Source: Acidocella aromatica (GTDB taxonomy: Bacteria > Pseudomonadota > Alphaproteobacteria > Acetobacterales > Acetobacteraceae). From it: a stretch of DNA of 64,000 nt. The stretch lies in NCBI RefSeq assembly GCF_014201825.1, contig NZ_JACHFJ010000003.1:248001-312000 (forward strand), in the 5' to 3' direction. Numbering within the stretch: the first letter of the stretch is position 1; the number at the start of each line of letters is the position of its first letter. A program made the position numbers and the translations under genes. Shown here piece by piece: positions 18,138 through 27,686 of this stretch. The notes beneath the pieces are model-generated. The model did not search any database. It worked only from the letters and a program-made list of their open reading frames with translations, and was not told where the DNA came from.

Positions 18138-20294
18138 ATGACCGAAGCACGGGTTTCCATCGACGGCCTGAACATCGCCGCCGTTCTGTATGATTTCGTC
18201 AATAACGAGGCGCTGCCCGGCACCGGTGTGGAGCAGGGCAAGTTCTGGCCGGGCTTCACGGCGCTCCTCAAGCGCTTCTCCGCCACCAATGCCGAGCTGC
18301 TGGCCAAGCGCGACGCCATCCAGGCCAAGATCGACGCCTGGCACCTCGCCCATAAGGGCAAGCCCATCGACGAGCCCGCCTATGAGGCGTTCCTGCGCGA
18401 GATCGGCTATCTGCTGCCCGAGCCGGCGGAATTCACCATCGACACCGCGAATGTCGATCCCGAGATCGCGACCATCGCCGGGCCGCAGCTCGTGGTGCCC
18501 GTCTCCAACGCCCGCTACGCGCTGAACGCCGCCAATGCCCGCTGGGGCAGCCTGTACGATGCGCTCTACGGCACGGACGCGCTGCCGGATGAGGGCGAGA
18601 TCGCCCGCGGCAAGGGCTTCAACCTCGCCCGCGCCAGCGCCGTGGTGGCCCGTGGCCGCGCCTTTCTCGACGCGCATTTCCCCCTGGCCGACGGCAGCCA
18701 TGCCGATGCGCTGGGCTATAAGGTGCGCGATGGCCATCTGGCCGTGGTGCTGCATTCCGGCGAGGTGGGGCTGCGCGACGCCGCCCAGTTCGCGGGTTAT
18801 ACCGGCGAGGCCGCCAGCCCCAAGAGCGTGCTGCTGAAGAACCACAACCTGCATGCCGATATTCTGATCGACGCCACGCACCCGATCGGCAAGAACGACA
18901 CCGCGCATGTCGCCGACATCATTCTGGAATCCGCGATCAGCACGATCATGGATTGCGAGGACTCGGTGGCCGCCGTGGATGCCGAGGACAAGGTGGCCGT
19001 GTACCGCAACTGGCTGGGCCTGATGCAGGGCACCCTGACCGCGCCGGTGGAGAAGGGGGGCAAGACCTTCCTGCGCGATATGCACCCGGACCGCGTCTAT
19101 ACCGCGCCGGATGGCTCTACCCTGACCCTGCATGGCCGCTCGCTGCTGCTGGTGCGCAATGTCGGCCACCACATGCTCACCGACGCGATCACCCTGGACG
19201 GTGCCGAAGTACCGGAGACGGTGATGGACGCCGTGATCACCTCGCTGATTGCGATCAACGACCTCAAGGCCAAGCGCAACTCGCGTGCCGGTTCGGTCTA
19301 TATCGTGAAGCCCAAGCTGCATGGGCCGGAAGAGGTGGCCAACGCCAACGCGCTGTTCGGCGCGGTGGAGGAACTGCTCGGCCTGCCCGCCAACACGCTG
19401 AAGATGGGCATCATGGACGAGGAGCGCCGCACCTCCGTCAACCTGAAAGCCTGCATCCAGGCGGCGAAGTCCCGCGTGGTGTTCATCAACACCGGCTTCC
19501 TCGACCGTACCGGCGATGAGATCCACACCTCCTTCGAGGCGGGTGCGTTCATCCGCAAGAACGACATCAAGAACCAGCCCTGGATCAAGTCCTACGAGGA
19601 CCGGAACGTGGATTTCGGGCTGGAATGCGGGTTGCAGGGCAAGGCGCAGATCGGCAAGGGCATGTGGGCCGCACCCGATTTGATGGCCGGGATGCTGGAG
19701 CAGAAGATCGCGCATCCGCGCGCCGGCGCCAACACGGCCTGGGTGCCGTCCCCCACCGCCGCCACGCTGCACGCGCTGCACTACCATCAGGTGGACGTGC
19801 TCGCCCGCCAGAACGAGCTGAAGAGCCGCGCCCCGGCCAAGCTCTCCGACCTGCTGACCATCCCGCTGGCTGGCGGCATCAACTGGAGCCCGGAGGAGAT
19901 CCAGCAGGAGCTGGACAATAACTGCCAGGGCCTGCTGGGCTACGTGGTGCGCTGGGTGGACCAGGGCGTGGGCTGCTCCAAGGTGCCGGACATCCACGAT
20001 GTCGGCCTGATGGAGGACCGCGCGACGCTGCGTATTTCCTCGCAGCATCTGGCCAACTGGCTGCACCATGGCGTTGTCACCAAGGAGCAGGTGCTGGAGA
20101 CGCTGAAGCGCATGGCCGTGGTGGTGGACCGCCAGAATGCGGGCGATGCGGCCTATAAGCCGATGGCCCCCGGCTTTGATGGCCCGGCCTTCAAGGGCGC
20201 GTGCGAACTGGTGTTCGAGGGGCGCGATCAGGCGAACGGCTATACCGAGTTCGTGCTGACCCGCCGCCGCCGCGAGGCCAAGGCGGCCGCCTGA
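18138..20294 (+). CDS. glcB: Malate synthase G
   Basis: This 718-residue enzyme condenses glyoxylate with acetyl-CoA to malate. Length and motifs are those of the G isoform: [25 protein letters not shown]-like [28 protein letters not shown] and the C-terminal [25 protein letters not shown] with its cysteine. The ATG has an AGGAG ribosome-binding site (GACGAGGAGTTTGAAAC). The gene is monocistronic with a strong terminator. No isocitrate lyase or glycolate oxidase gene is in the window, so the glyoxylate source is not shown here. Confidence 0.97.
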   Translation: MTEARVSIDGLNIAAVLYDFVNNEALPGTGVEQGKFWPGFTALLKRFSATNAELLAKRDAIQAKIDAWHLAHKGKPIDEPAYEAFLREIGYLLPEPAEFTIDTANVDPEIATIAGPQLVVPVSNARYALNAANARWGSLYDALYGTDALPDEGEIARGKGFNLARASAVVARGRAFLDAHFPLADGSHADALGYKVRDGHLAVVLHSGEVGLRDAAQFAGYTGEAASPKSVLLKNHNLHADILIDATHPIGKNDTAHVADIILESAISTIMDCEDSVAAVDAEDKVAVYRNWLGLMQGTLTAPVEKGGKTFLRDMHPDRVYTAPDGSTLTLHGRSLLLVRNVGHHMLTDAITLDGAEVPETVMDAVITSLIAINDLKAKRNSRAGSVYIVKPKLHGPEEVANANALFGAVEELLGLPANTLKMGIMDEERRTSVNLKACIQAAKSRVVFINTGFLDRTGDEIHTSFEAGAFIRKNDIKNQPWIKSYEDRNVDFGLECGLQGKAQIGKGMWAAPDLMAGMLEQKIAHPRAGANTAWVPSPTAATLHALHYHQVDVLARQNELKSRAPAKLSDLLTIPLAGGINWSPEEIQQELDNNCQGLLGYVVRWVDQGVGCSKVPDIHDVGLMEDRATLRISSQHLANWLHHGVVTKEQVLETLKRMAVVVDRQNAGDAAYKPMAPGFDGPAFKGACELVFEGRDQANGYTEFVLTRRRREAKAAA

Positions 20295-20302
20295 GGATAA
20301 GG

Positions 20303-20331
20303 ACCGGGGAGGGCAGCCTCCCCGGTTTTTT
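20303..20331 (+). terminator. Rho-independent terminator of glcB
   Basis: ACCGGGGAGG (20303-20312) pairs perfectly with CCTCCCCGGT (20317-20326) around a 4-base loop, followed by six Ts. It starts 9 bases after the glcB stop. Confidence 0.95.
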
Positions 20332-20713
20332 ATGGCGCCGGGGGCGGTTCCTCGAGGGGCGGCGTTTCCAGAACCTCGTTCACCCTGATGTTAAGCTCCA
20401 GATGCAGCTGGTGCAGTTCGGTCAGCATCTGGCGGACATCGTTCACCGTCTCCATCACCGCGTCGTGCTGTTCCTTGGCCAACTGGTCGGAGGAGCGGGC
20501 GGCGAGGATGGTGCCGACGCCCAGCAGGGGCAGCGCCACCAGCTGCAATACGCCCGAGCTGGCATATTGCACGAAGGGCATGGTCGCGGGCCATTTCAGC
20601 GGCAGCAGGGTCAGAACCAGGCAGAACCAGAAGAAGCCCATTGTCGCGAAAATCGCGTTGGCACGGATGGCGATCTGGTCGTTGAGCCAGGAGAGTTTGT
20701 CGCGCAGGTTCAC
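20330..20713 (-). CDS. Small two-helix membrane protein of unknown function
   Basis: From GTG 20713 the protein has about 127 residues, starting VNLRDKLSWLNDQIAIRANAIFATMGFFW. Two membrane helices (ATMGFFWFCLVLTLLPL and SSGVLQLVALPLLGVGTILAA) are followed by a charged, probably coiled-coil tail (SSDQLAKEQHDAVMETVNDVRQMLTELHQLHLELNIRVNEVLE) and a Pro-rich end. The pattern faintly resembles low-affinity iron permease/DUF1003-type proteins but no family can be claimed. A frame extends upstream to TTG 20773 through an A/T-rich palindrome; that extension is unlikely to be translated. Confidence 0.65.
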   Translation of the reverse strand: MNLRDKLSWLNDQIAIRANAIFATMGFFWFCLVLTLLPLKWPATMPFVQYASSGVLQLVALPLLGVGTILAARSSDQLAKEQHDAVMETVNDVRQMLTELHQLHLELNIRVNEVLETPPLEEPPPAP

Positions 20714-20757
20714 GTTTGAAAATAACTCGCTGAATAAGTTGCAAAAATTTTTTGGGT

Positions 20758-20783
20758 GCCGCCTTTTTTGCAAAAAAGGCGGC
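20758..20783. terminator. Perfect 26-bp palindrome, bidirectional terminator
   Basis: GCCGCC-TTTTTT-GC-AAAAAA-GGCGGC is a perfect palindrome. GC-rich arms flank A and T runs, so each strand can form a hairpin and the next bases on the minus side are again A/T-rich. It separates the 20789-21307 gene from the 20330-20713 gene. Confidence 0.7.
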
Positions 20784-20788
20784 GTCTT

Positions 20789-21307
20789 TCATCGCACCGG
20801 AATGGTGGCCGGGCGGAATTCGCCGCGTGCCAGCGGCTCGGGCGGAGGCGGCTGGCGGCAGCAGATGAGCCAGTAGGGCAGCACGAGCAACAGCGTCCAG
20901 GCGAAGCTGCCGAACAGTGCCGCGTGGCTCAACACCGGCCATTGCGAGGGGAAGAGGGCGAGGTCCAGCAGCCAGAGCGTACGCCAGATCAGCCCGGTGA
21001 GCCGCACCGCCGGGGCCAGGGCCGGGCGGCGTGGGGCGCTGCGCTCATGTGTGCGGATTTGCATGAAGGCTGTACCCGCCATTACCAGCAGGCAGAGTAT
21101 ATCCTCCAAGAAATCGGCGCTGGGGATGGTGTCGTAACGGTGGATCCAGATGGCCCCGATGCCTGCCCCCAGCACGATGCAGGCGCGGGCCAGGGTGTAG
21201 AGCGGCAGACCAAGATACCAGCAGGCGAGATTGACGGCTGGCTGCATGAGCCGGTCGATGATGAAATCATCCACGCATCGCGCGAAACTGATGATCCTCT
21301 CCGCCAC
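20789..21307 (-). CDS. Multi-pass membrane protein of unknown function
   Basis: A 172-residue protein with about four hydrophobic helices (NLACWYLGLPLYTLARACIVLGAGIGAIW, FLEDILCLLVMAGTAFM, LIWRTLWLLDLALF, ALFGSFAWTLLLVLPYWLICC) and a Pro/Arg-rich C-terminus. I recognise no family. The GTG start at 21307 lies one base past the nagA-murQ stop, so the two are likely co-translated. A link with the downstream two-helix protein or with amino-sugar recycling is only suggested by position. Confidence 0.65.
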   Translation of the reverse strand: MAERIISFARCVDDFIIDRLMQPAVNLACWYLGLPLYTLARACIVLGAGIGAIWIHRYDTIPSADFLEDILCLLVMAGTAFMQIRTHERSAPRRPALAPAVRLTGLIWRTLWLLDLALFPSQWPVLSHAALFGSFAWTLLLVLPYWLICCRQPPPPEPLARGEFRPATIPVR

Positions 21308-21308
21308 C

Positions 21309-23339
21309 TTATGCTGGTCCTGTATGTCCCACGTGGTTTTGCAACGCGCGCCGTAATGAGCCGGAGGCCGCCGCCAGCCTGGTTTGTGCCTGCTCGGCGG
21401 TCAACCGGCGCAAAATCATTAACGCCGCACACTTAACATGCATCCCGCAGGCGGTGAGTGCAAGGGTGGCGTCACGTTCATTTGCGCCCGTGATTTGCTG
21501 GACCATTGCCAAGGCGCGGCGGCGGAGCTTGGCATTCGTTGCGCGCATGTCCACCATGTAGGGGCCATAGGTTTTGCCGAGGCGGATCATCACCGTGGAG
21601 GAGAGGGTGTTGAGCGCGATCTTCTGGCTGGACCCGGCGGAGAGCCTCGTGGACCCGGCGATCACCTCCGCTCCTGTGGCGATTTGCACCGGAATTTCGG
21701 CGGCCTCGGCCATGGGGGAGGCGGCATTGTTGACGATGGCGCCGGTAAGCCCGCCAAGCGCGCGGGCATGGCGGATGGCGGCGAGGGTGAAGGGCGTGCT
21801 GCCCGAGGCGGCGATGCCGACCAGTGCGTCGGCGGAGGTGAAGTGGCGGGCGGTGAGTGCGGTGATGGCGGCTTGGGTATCGTCCTCCGCGCCCTCGGCG
21901 GCCTTGATGAAGGCGGATGGACCGCCGGCGAGCAGGGGGATGATCAGCCCGTCCTCAATGCCGAAGGTGGGGCCGCATTCCACGGCGTCGAGAAAGCCAA
22001 GCCGGCCGGACGTGCCCGCCCCGGCGTAGAAGAGCCGCCCGCCCGCTTGCAGCTTGGCGGCGACGGCATCGGCCAGCCGGGCCAGGGATGGGGCGGCGGC
22101 GGTGAGGGCGCGTTGGGCCGCTTGTTCTTGGGTGAGGAAGGTGGTCACGATGTCCAGCGTGTCCCGCTCGTCGAGGTCCATCAGCTCGGCCTGCGCGGTT
22201 TCGGTGCCGCGCTGCTTGGCGGGGGCGGGGGCTTGTGCTGTCCCAGCCGTCCAGACGCGCTGTGGGTGGAAATCGTCGCTGAACCAGACGAGATCGGCCC
22301 GCGCGCCAGGGGTGAGCGCGCCGCGGTCGGCGAGGTTCAGGGCGTGGGCCGGGCGGGATGTGGTGGCGGCCAGGGCCGTTTCGGGGGCTACACCGGCGGC
22401 GATGAGGCGGCGCACGCCCTCGTCCAGCGTGATGCCAGCCCCGGCGATGGTGCCGTCCGCCCGAAGCCCCACGCCCTGATGTCCAAGCGTAACGGGCGCG
22501 CCGCCGAACTCCCGCACCGTGCCCGGCTCCAGCCCGGCGATGAGGATGGAATCGGTAACCGCGATGGCGCGCGGGCAGGCGGCGAAGGAGATTGCCAGAA
22601 GCTCAGGCGCGACATGCACGCCATCGGCGATGAGGCAGGGGGAGAGGCGGGAATCGGTGAGGGCCACGCCCGGCGCGCCGGGCGCGCGGTGGTGCAGCGG
22701 CGATTGTGCGTTGAAGACATGGGTCACCAGCGTGGCTCCCGCCGCGGCGGCGTTGCGCATGGTGGTGGCGTCGGCAGCGGTGTGGCCGAGCGCGACCGTG
22801 ATCCCGGCTTCGCGCAGCCGGGCGATGGCCGCCAGCGCGCCGGGCAGTTCTGGTGCCAAGGTGACGAGGCGGATCACCTTGCCCATGGCCAGAACCTCGG
22901 CGATGGCCACGTCGTCCGGCAGGTGCAGAAATTCGGCGAGATGCGCGCCACGTTTGGAGGGGGCGAGGAACGGGCCTTCAAGATGCAGGCCCAGAATCGC
23001 GCCGTGCCGCGCCTGGGCGGCTGCGGTGCGCTGGGCGGCTGCGGCGAGATCGCCCAGTGGGGCGGTGATGGCGGTGGGCAGCACGGAGGTGACGCCACAG
23101 GTCATGAGGCCCGAGACGAAGATATCCCACTCCTCCGGCGTGGCGGTCGCGCAATCCACCCCGAAGGCGCCGTTATTGTGCAGATCGATCAGCCCAGGGG
23201 CGAGGAAGCCATGCGTCAGGTGAATGTCTGCATCGACATTGCCGAGGATGATGCGGGTGATGCGCCCATCGTGCACCTCCACGGCGCCGGGAGGGGTGAA
23301 GTTGTCGCCCAGGAACAGGCGGGGAGCTGAGATGATCAT
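21309..23339 (-). CDS. NagA-MurQ fusion: GlcNAc-6-phosphate deacetylase fused to MurNAc-6-phosphate etherase
   Basis: The 676-residue protein joins two enzymes of peptidoglycan recycling. Residues about 1-365 are NagA: LIDLHNNGAFGVD, GLHLEGPFLAPSKRGAH, VALGHTAADATT, THVFNAQSPLHHRAPG and catalytic AVTDSI. After a short linker (PAPAKQRGTETAQ), residues about 385-676 are MurQ, an SIS-fold etherase: LDERDTLDIV, FYAGAGTSGRLGFLDAVECGPTFG with the general acid glutamate, ASGSTPF and TRLSAGSSQKIALN. MurQ converts MurNAc-6P to GlcNAc-6P, the NagA substrate, so the fusion covers consecutive steps. There is no internal stop or frameshift. Neighbouring nagZ, anmK or nagB are not in the window. Confidence 0.93.
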   Translation of the reverse strand: MIISAPRLFLGDNFTPPGAVEVHDGRITRIILGNVDADIHLTHGFLAPGLIDLHNNGAFGVDCATATPEEWDIFVSGLMTCGVTSVLPTAITAPLGDLAAAAQRTAAAQARHGAILGLHLEGPFLAPSKRGAHLAEFLHLPDDVAIAEVLAMGKVIRLVTLAPELPGALAAIARLREAGITVALGHTAADATTMRNAAAAGATLVTHVFNAQSPLHHRAPGAPGVALTDSRLSPCLIADGVHVAPELLAISFAACPRAIAVTDSILIAGLEPGTVREFGGAPVTLGHQGVGLRADGTIAGAGITLDEGVRRLIAAGVAPETALAATTSRPAHALNLADRGALTPGARADLVWFSDDFHPQRVWTAGTAQAPAPAKQRGTETAQAELMDLDERDTLDIVTTFLTQEQAAQRALTAAAPSLARLADAVAAKLQAGGRLFYAGAGTSGRLGFLDAVECGPTFGIEDGLIIPLLAGGPSAFIKAAEGAEDDTQAAITALTARHFTSADALVGIAASGSTPFTLAAIRHARALGGLTGAIVNNAASPMAEAAEIPVQIATGAEVIAGSTRLSAGSSQKIALNTLSSTVMIRLGKTYGPYMVDMRATNAKLRRRALAMVQQITGANERDATLALTACGMHVKCAALMILRRLTAEQAQTRLAAASGSLRRALQNHVGHTGPA

Positions 23340-23352
23340 GAAGGGAGCATAC

Positions 23353-23427
23353 TGGTGCCGGGTGAGGGATTTGAACCCCCGGCCTTCGGTTTACAAAACC
23401 GCTGCACTACCACTGTGCTAACCCGGC
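23353..23427 (-). tRNA. tRNA-Thr (anticodon TGT)
   Basis: On the minus strand the cloverleaf has the acceptor stem GCCGGGT/ACCCGGC, D-arm AGCACAGTGGTAGTGC, anticodon loop TTTTGTAAA with anticodon TGT, T-arm GGGGGTTCAAATCCCTC and an encoded CCA. It is 75 bases long. It lies 13 bases from the nagA-murQ start and is read in the same direction. Confidence 0.95.
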
Positions 23428-23522
23428 ACGGAGGGTGGCTTAACATAATCTGCATTTAGTTCCATCCCCCCACTTGATCTCCTTCGCCGAGTTATTTATA
23501 CGCCCGTCCACCGGCATGGTAC

Positions 23523-23598
23523 GGGGCTATAGCTCAATTGGTAGAGCGTCTGCATGGCATGCAGAAGGTCAGCGGTTCGATTCCGCTTAGCTCCACCA
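23523..23598 (+). tRNA. tRNA-Ala (anticodon GGC)
   Basis: The cloverleaf starts GGGGCTA and ends TAGCTCC-A-CCA with CCA encoded. The D-arm is AGCTCAATTGGTAGAGC, the anticodon stem-loop CTGCATGGCATGCAG gives anticodon GGC, and the T-arm contains GGTTCGATTCC. It is 76 bases long, divergent from tRNA-Thr 95 bases away. Confidence 0.96.
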
Positions 23599-23632
23599 CC
23601 GTACTTTCCCTAAAAAATTCAAGCATTAAACA

Positions 23633-23674
23633 ACGCCTCTGCCGCAGCGCGCTTGCGCGCGCCGAGGCGTTTTT
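23633..23674 (+). terminator. Terminator of tRNA-Ala
   Basis: ACGCCTC (23633-23639) pairs with GAGGCGT (23664-23670), with a GCGCGC-rich inner hairpin between, followed by four to five Ts. It sits 35 bases after the tRNA and just before the convergent ohr stop. Confidence 0.8.
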
Positions 23675-23682
23675 GGCGTAGC

Positions 23683-24108
23683 TCAGGCTACGGTCAGCTT
23701 TACGTCCACGACTTTATGGATGGCGTTGGAATAGGGGCAGACGATGTTGGCCTTCTGCACCAGGTCTTCGAGCTGGGCTTTCTCCAGCCCCGGGGAGGTG
23801 ATGGTGAGTGCGGCGGTGATGCCGAAGCCGGTGCCGTCCTCACGCGGGCCGATGCCGATATCCGCCGCCACCTTGGTCTCGGGCGAGAGTTTCACATGCT
23901 CCTTGCCCGCCACGAATTTCAGCGCGCCGAGAAAACAGGCCGAATAGCCAACAGAGAAAAGCTGTTCGGGGTTGGTGCCGGGGCCGCCATCGCCGCCCAG
24001 TTCCGTGGGGATGGAGAGTTTAACCGAGATGCGGCCATCATCGCTCGCGCCCTGGCCGTCGCGGCCGCCAGTCGCGTGGCCATGGGCGGTGTATTTTACG
24101 TCAGTCAT
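23683..24108 (-). CDS. ohr: Organic hydroperoxide resistance protein, Ohr subfamily of OsmC
   Basis: This 141-residue peroxidase detoxifies organic hydroperoxides with two reactive cysteines, seen in YSACFLGAL and IVCPYSNA near positions 60 and 125. N-terminal YTAHGHATGGRDG and TNPEQLFSVGYSACF are characteristic of Ohr rather than OsmC. No OhrR repressor gene is nearby. The SD GGAGG is 6 bases from ATG and lies entirely within a perfect 10-bp hairpin (separate entry). Confidence 0.95.
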   Translation of the reverse strand: MTDVKYTAHGHATGGRDGQGASDDGRISVKLSIPTELGGDGGPGTNPEQLFSVGYSACFLGALKFVAGKEHVKLSPETKVAADIGIGPREDGTGFGITAALTITSPGLEKAQLEDLVQKANIVCPYSNAIHKVVDVKLTVA

Positions 24109-24112
24109 GGTG

Positions 24113-24139
24113 ATCCTCCGGGTTGGTTACCCGGAGGAT
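24113..24139 (-). promoter_or_regulatory. Hairpin sequestering the ohr ribosome-binding site
   Basis: ATCCTCCGGG (24113-24122) and CCCGGAGGAT (24130-24139) are perfect complements around a 7-base loop. In the minus-strand RNA the 3' arm contains the GGAGG Shine-Dalgarno (24119-24115), which starts 6 bases before the ohr ATG. Folded, the RNA would block ribosome entry. The element lies between the upstream aminotransferase stop and ohr. Confidence 0.6.
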
Positions 24140-24155
24140 GTGGCGCTGGATGCGC

Positions 24156-25358
24156 TTAGCGCAAGGCGGCGGCGAACTCCGCGATGCGGGCGCAGGCCTT
24201 GGCCAGCACGGCCTCGGAGGTGGCGGTGGAGATGCGGATATGCCCGGGCATGGCAAAGGCCGAGCCCTGCACCACGCCGGTATGTGTTTCCTCCAGCAGG
24301 GCCATGGTGAAATCCGAATCCGTTGCCAGCTTGCGCCCGCCCGGGGTGGTCTTGCCCAGGCAGCCCTTGATGCTGGGGAACACGTAGAACGCGCCTTCCG
24401 GCTGGTGGCAAGCAAAGCCCGGCACGGCGTTCAGCGCCGCCACGACGATGTCGCGCCGCGTCTGATAGGCTGCTGCCCGCTCAGCCAGGAAATCCTGTGG
24501 GCCGGTGAGCGCCGCCAGCGCCGCGGCCTGGCCCACCGAGGACACGCCGGACGTGGCCGTGGCCTGCACCACGGTGCAGGGCTTGATGATCTCGGCGGGG
24601 CCGAAGCACCAGCCCACGCGCCAGCCGGTCATGGCATAGGTTTTGGAGACGCCGGAGACGGTGACGATGCGATCCGCGAGGTCCGGCGCGGCGGCGAGCA
24701 GGGTGGCGTGCTTGCGGCCGTCGAACAGCAGATGCTCGTAGATATCGTCGGACAGCACCCAGACATGCGGATACACGCGCAGCACCTCGGCGATGGCCTT
24801 GAGCTGCGCCTCGGTGCAGGCTGCGCCCGAGGGGTTGTTGGGGTAGTTGAGCAGCAGCAGCTTGGTGCGCGAGGTGATGGCCCGCTCCAGTGCCTGCGGC
24901 TGGAGCATGAAGCCGTCCTCCTGCGGGCAGGGGACGAAGACCGGTTTGGCCCCGGCGAAATTCACTGTCTGTTCATAGCCAGCCCAGGCGGGAGCGGGGA
25001 TGATGACCTCGTCGCCGCGCTCGGTCAGCGACATCAGCACGTTGAAGATGGCCTGCTTGCCGCCATTGGTGACCAGCACATCCGCCGGGCGGATTTTCAT
25101 GCCATGCTCGCGGTGGAATTTTTCCGCCACCGCGCTGCGTAATGCCTCGGTGCCGCCGAGCGGGGGGTATTTGGTCTCGCCACGCAAGGCGGCCTCGTGC
25201 GCCGCCTGAACCACACGCTCGGGCGTGGGGAAATCTGGCTCGCCCAGGGAGAGGGAGATCACGTCATGCCCCTCGGCGCGCAGAGCGCGCGCGCGCGCCG
25301 CCATGGCCATGGTGGCCGCCAATTCGGTTCGTTCGACCCGTGCTGCGAATTTTGTCAT
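24156..25358 (-). CDS. Class I pyridoxal-phosphate aminotransferase, aspartate aminotransferase type
   Basis: A 400-residue fold-type I aminotransferase of the alphaproteobacterial AspAT (1-gamma) kind. Motifs are the substrate-binding SLSLGEPDFPTP, PLGGTEALR, the NYPNNPSGA loop, SDDIYEHLLFDG and the lysine in VSGVSKTYAMTGWRVGW that forms the Schiff base; a C-terminal arginine region HIRISTATS binds the carboxylate. Related enzymes may also act on prephenate or aromatic keto acids, so the exact substrate is open. It precedes ohr on the same strand. Confidence 0.9.
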   Translation of the reverse strand: MTKFAARVERTELAATMAMAARARALRAEGHDVISLSLGEPDFPTPERVVQAAHEAALRGETKYPPLGGTEALRSAVAEKFHREHGMKIRPADVLVTNGGKQAIFNVLMSLTERGDEVIIPAPAWAGYEQTVNFAGAKPVFVPCPQEDGFMLQPQALERAITSRTKLLLLNYPNNPSGAACTEAQLKAIAEVLRVYPHVWVLSDDIYEHLLFDGRKHATLLAAAPDLADRIVTVSGVSKTYAMTGWRVGWCFGPAEIIKPCTVVQATATSGVSSVGQAAALAALTGPQDFLAERAAAYQTRRDIVVAALNAVPGFACHQPEGAFYVFPSIKGCLGKTTPGGRKLATDSDFTMALLEETHTGVVQGSAFAMPGHIRISTATSEAVLAKACARIAEFAAALR

Positions 25359-25499
25359 GTCCTTGGGTTTAAGGCCTGCGGTTCGTTTTGGGCAAGCAAG
25401 CTTGGCGGGGCTGCACTGCCCTGGGCAGATTGCTAGGCGCGGGAGGTGGGGTTATGACCGGCGCGTCAGTTTTTTAACAGTCCGCATGGGGAGCGTAGC

Positions 25500-26891
<1,392 letters not shown>

Positions 26892-27614
26892 ATGGCTGAC
26901 TATATCCGCCTCGGCGTCAATATCGACCATGTGGCCACGCTGCGCAACGCGCGCGGCGGCGGCCACCCGGACCCCTTCACGGTGGCGAAGGCCTGTGTCG
27001 AAGCGGGGGCGGATGGCATCACCATCCACCTGCGCGAGGACAGGCGGCATATCCGTGATGCGGATGCCGAGGTGATCTGCCGCTGGGCGGCGCGGCCAGT
27101 GAATTTCGAGATGGCGGCCACCGAGGAGATGACCGCCATCGCCAGCCGGCTGAAGCCGCACGGTGCCTGCATCGTGCCCGAGCGCCGGGCCGAGGTGACG
27201 ACCGAAGGCGGGCTGAACGTGGTGCAGCAGCGCGCTGCGCTGAAGCCGGTGATCAAGCGGTTGCAGGATGCGGGGATCGTCGTGTCCCTGTTCATCGACC
27301 CGGAGCCGGATCAGGTGCGGGCCTCCGCCGAGATCGGCGCCCAGGTGGTGGAACTGCATACCGGCGCTTACGCCCACGGCAAGCCGGGTGAGCTGGAGCG
27401 GCTGCGTCAGGCGGCGGTGCTGACGGCCGAGGTTGGGCTGGAATGCCATGCTGGGCATGGGCTGACCTTTGCCAATGTGCAGCCGGTAGCGAAGCTGCCG
27501 GAACTCCGCGAACTGAATATCGGGCATTTCCTGATCGGCGAGGCGCTGCTGATGGGGCTGCCCGCCGCAATCGCGGAGATGAAGCGGCTGATGGCGGAAG
27601 CCCGCGCGGCCTGA
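26892..27614 (+). CDS. pdxJ: PdxJ, pyridoxine 5'-phosphate synthase
   Basis: PdxJ condenses 1-deoxyxylulose 5-phosphate with aminoacetone 3-phosphate in PLP synthesis. The 240-residue protein has the family start LGVNIDHVATLRNARGG, GITIHLREDRRHI, the EMTAIA segment, ELHTGAYA and the C-terminal HAGHGLTFANV and LNIGHFLIGEALLMGL. Its ATG immediately follows the lpd stop, so the two are co-transcribed. Confidence 0.96.
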   Translation: MADYIRLGVNIDHVATLRNARGGGHPDPFTVAKACVEAGADGITIHLREDRRHIRDADAEVICRWAARPVNFEMAATEEMTAIASRLKPHGACIVPERRAEVTTEGGLNVVQQRAALKPVIKRLQDAGIVVSLFIDPEPDQVRASAEIGAQVVELHTGAYAHGKPGELERLRQAAVLTAEVGLECHAGHGLTFANVQPVAKLPELRELNIGHFLIGEALLMGLPAAIAEMKRLMAEARAA

Positions 27615-27686
27615 ACACTAGGCTGTGATGGGGTTGCCCGGGCTCCTGCCCTTGGCGCGCTGCCTGGCACCCGGCATCATGGGCGC

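Noticed and set aside
20758-20783. Perfect palindrome considered as a recombination or attachment site
   Set aside because: GC arms with A/T runs and a position between genes fit a terminator; no integrase or duplicated copy is seen.
21438-23330. A 630-codon plus-strand frame opposite the NagA-MurQ gene
   Set aside because: Low-complexity Gly/Ala/Arg translation and exact overlap with a well-supported gene.
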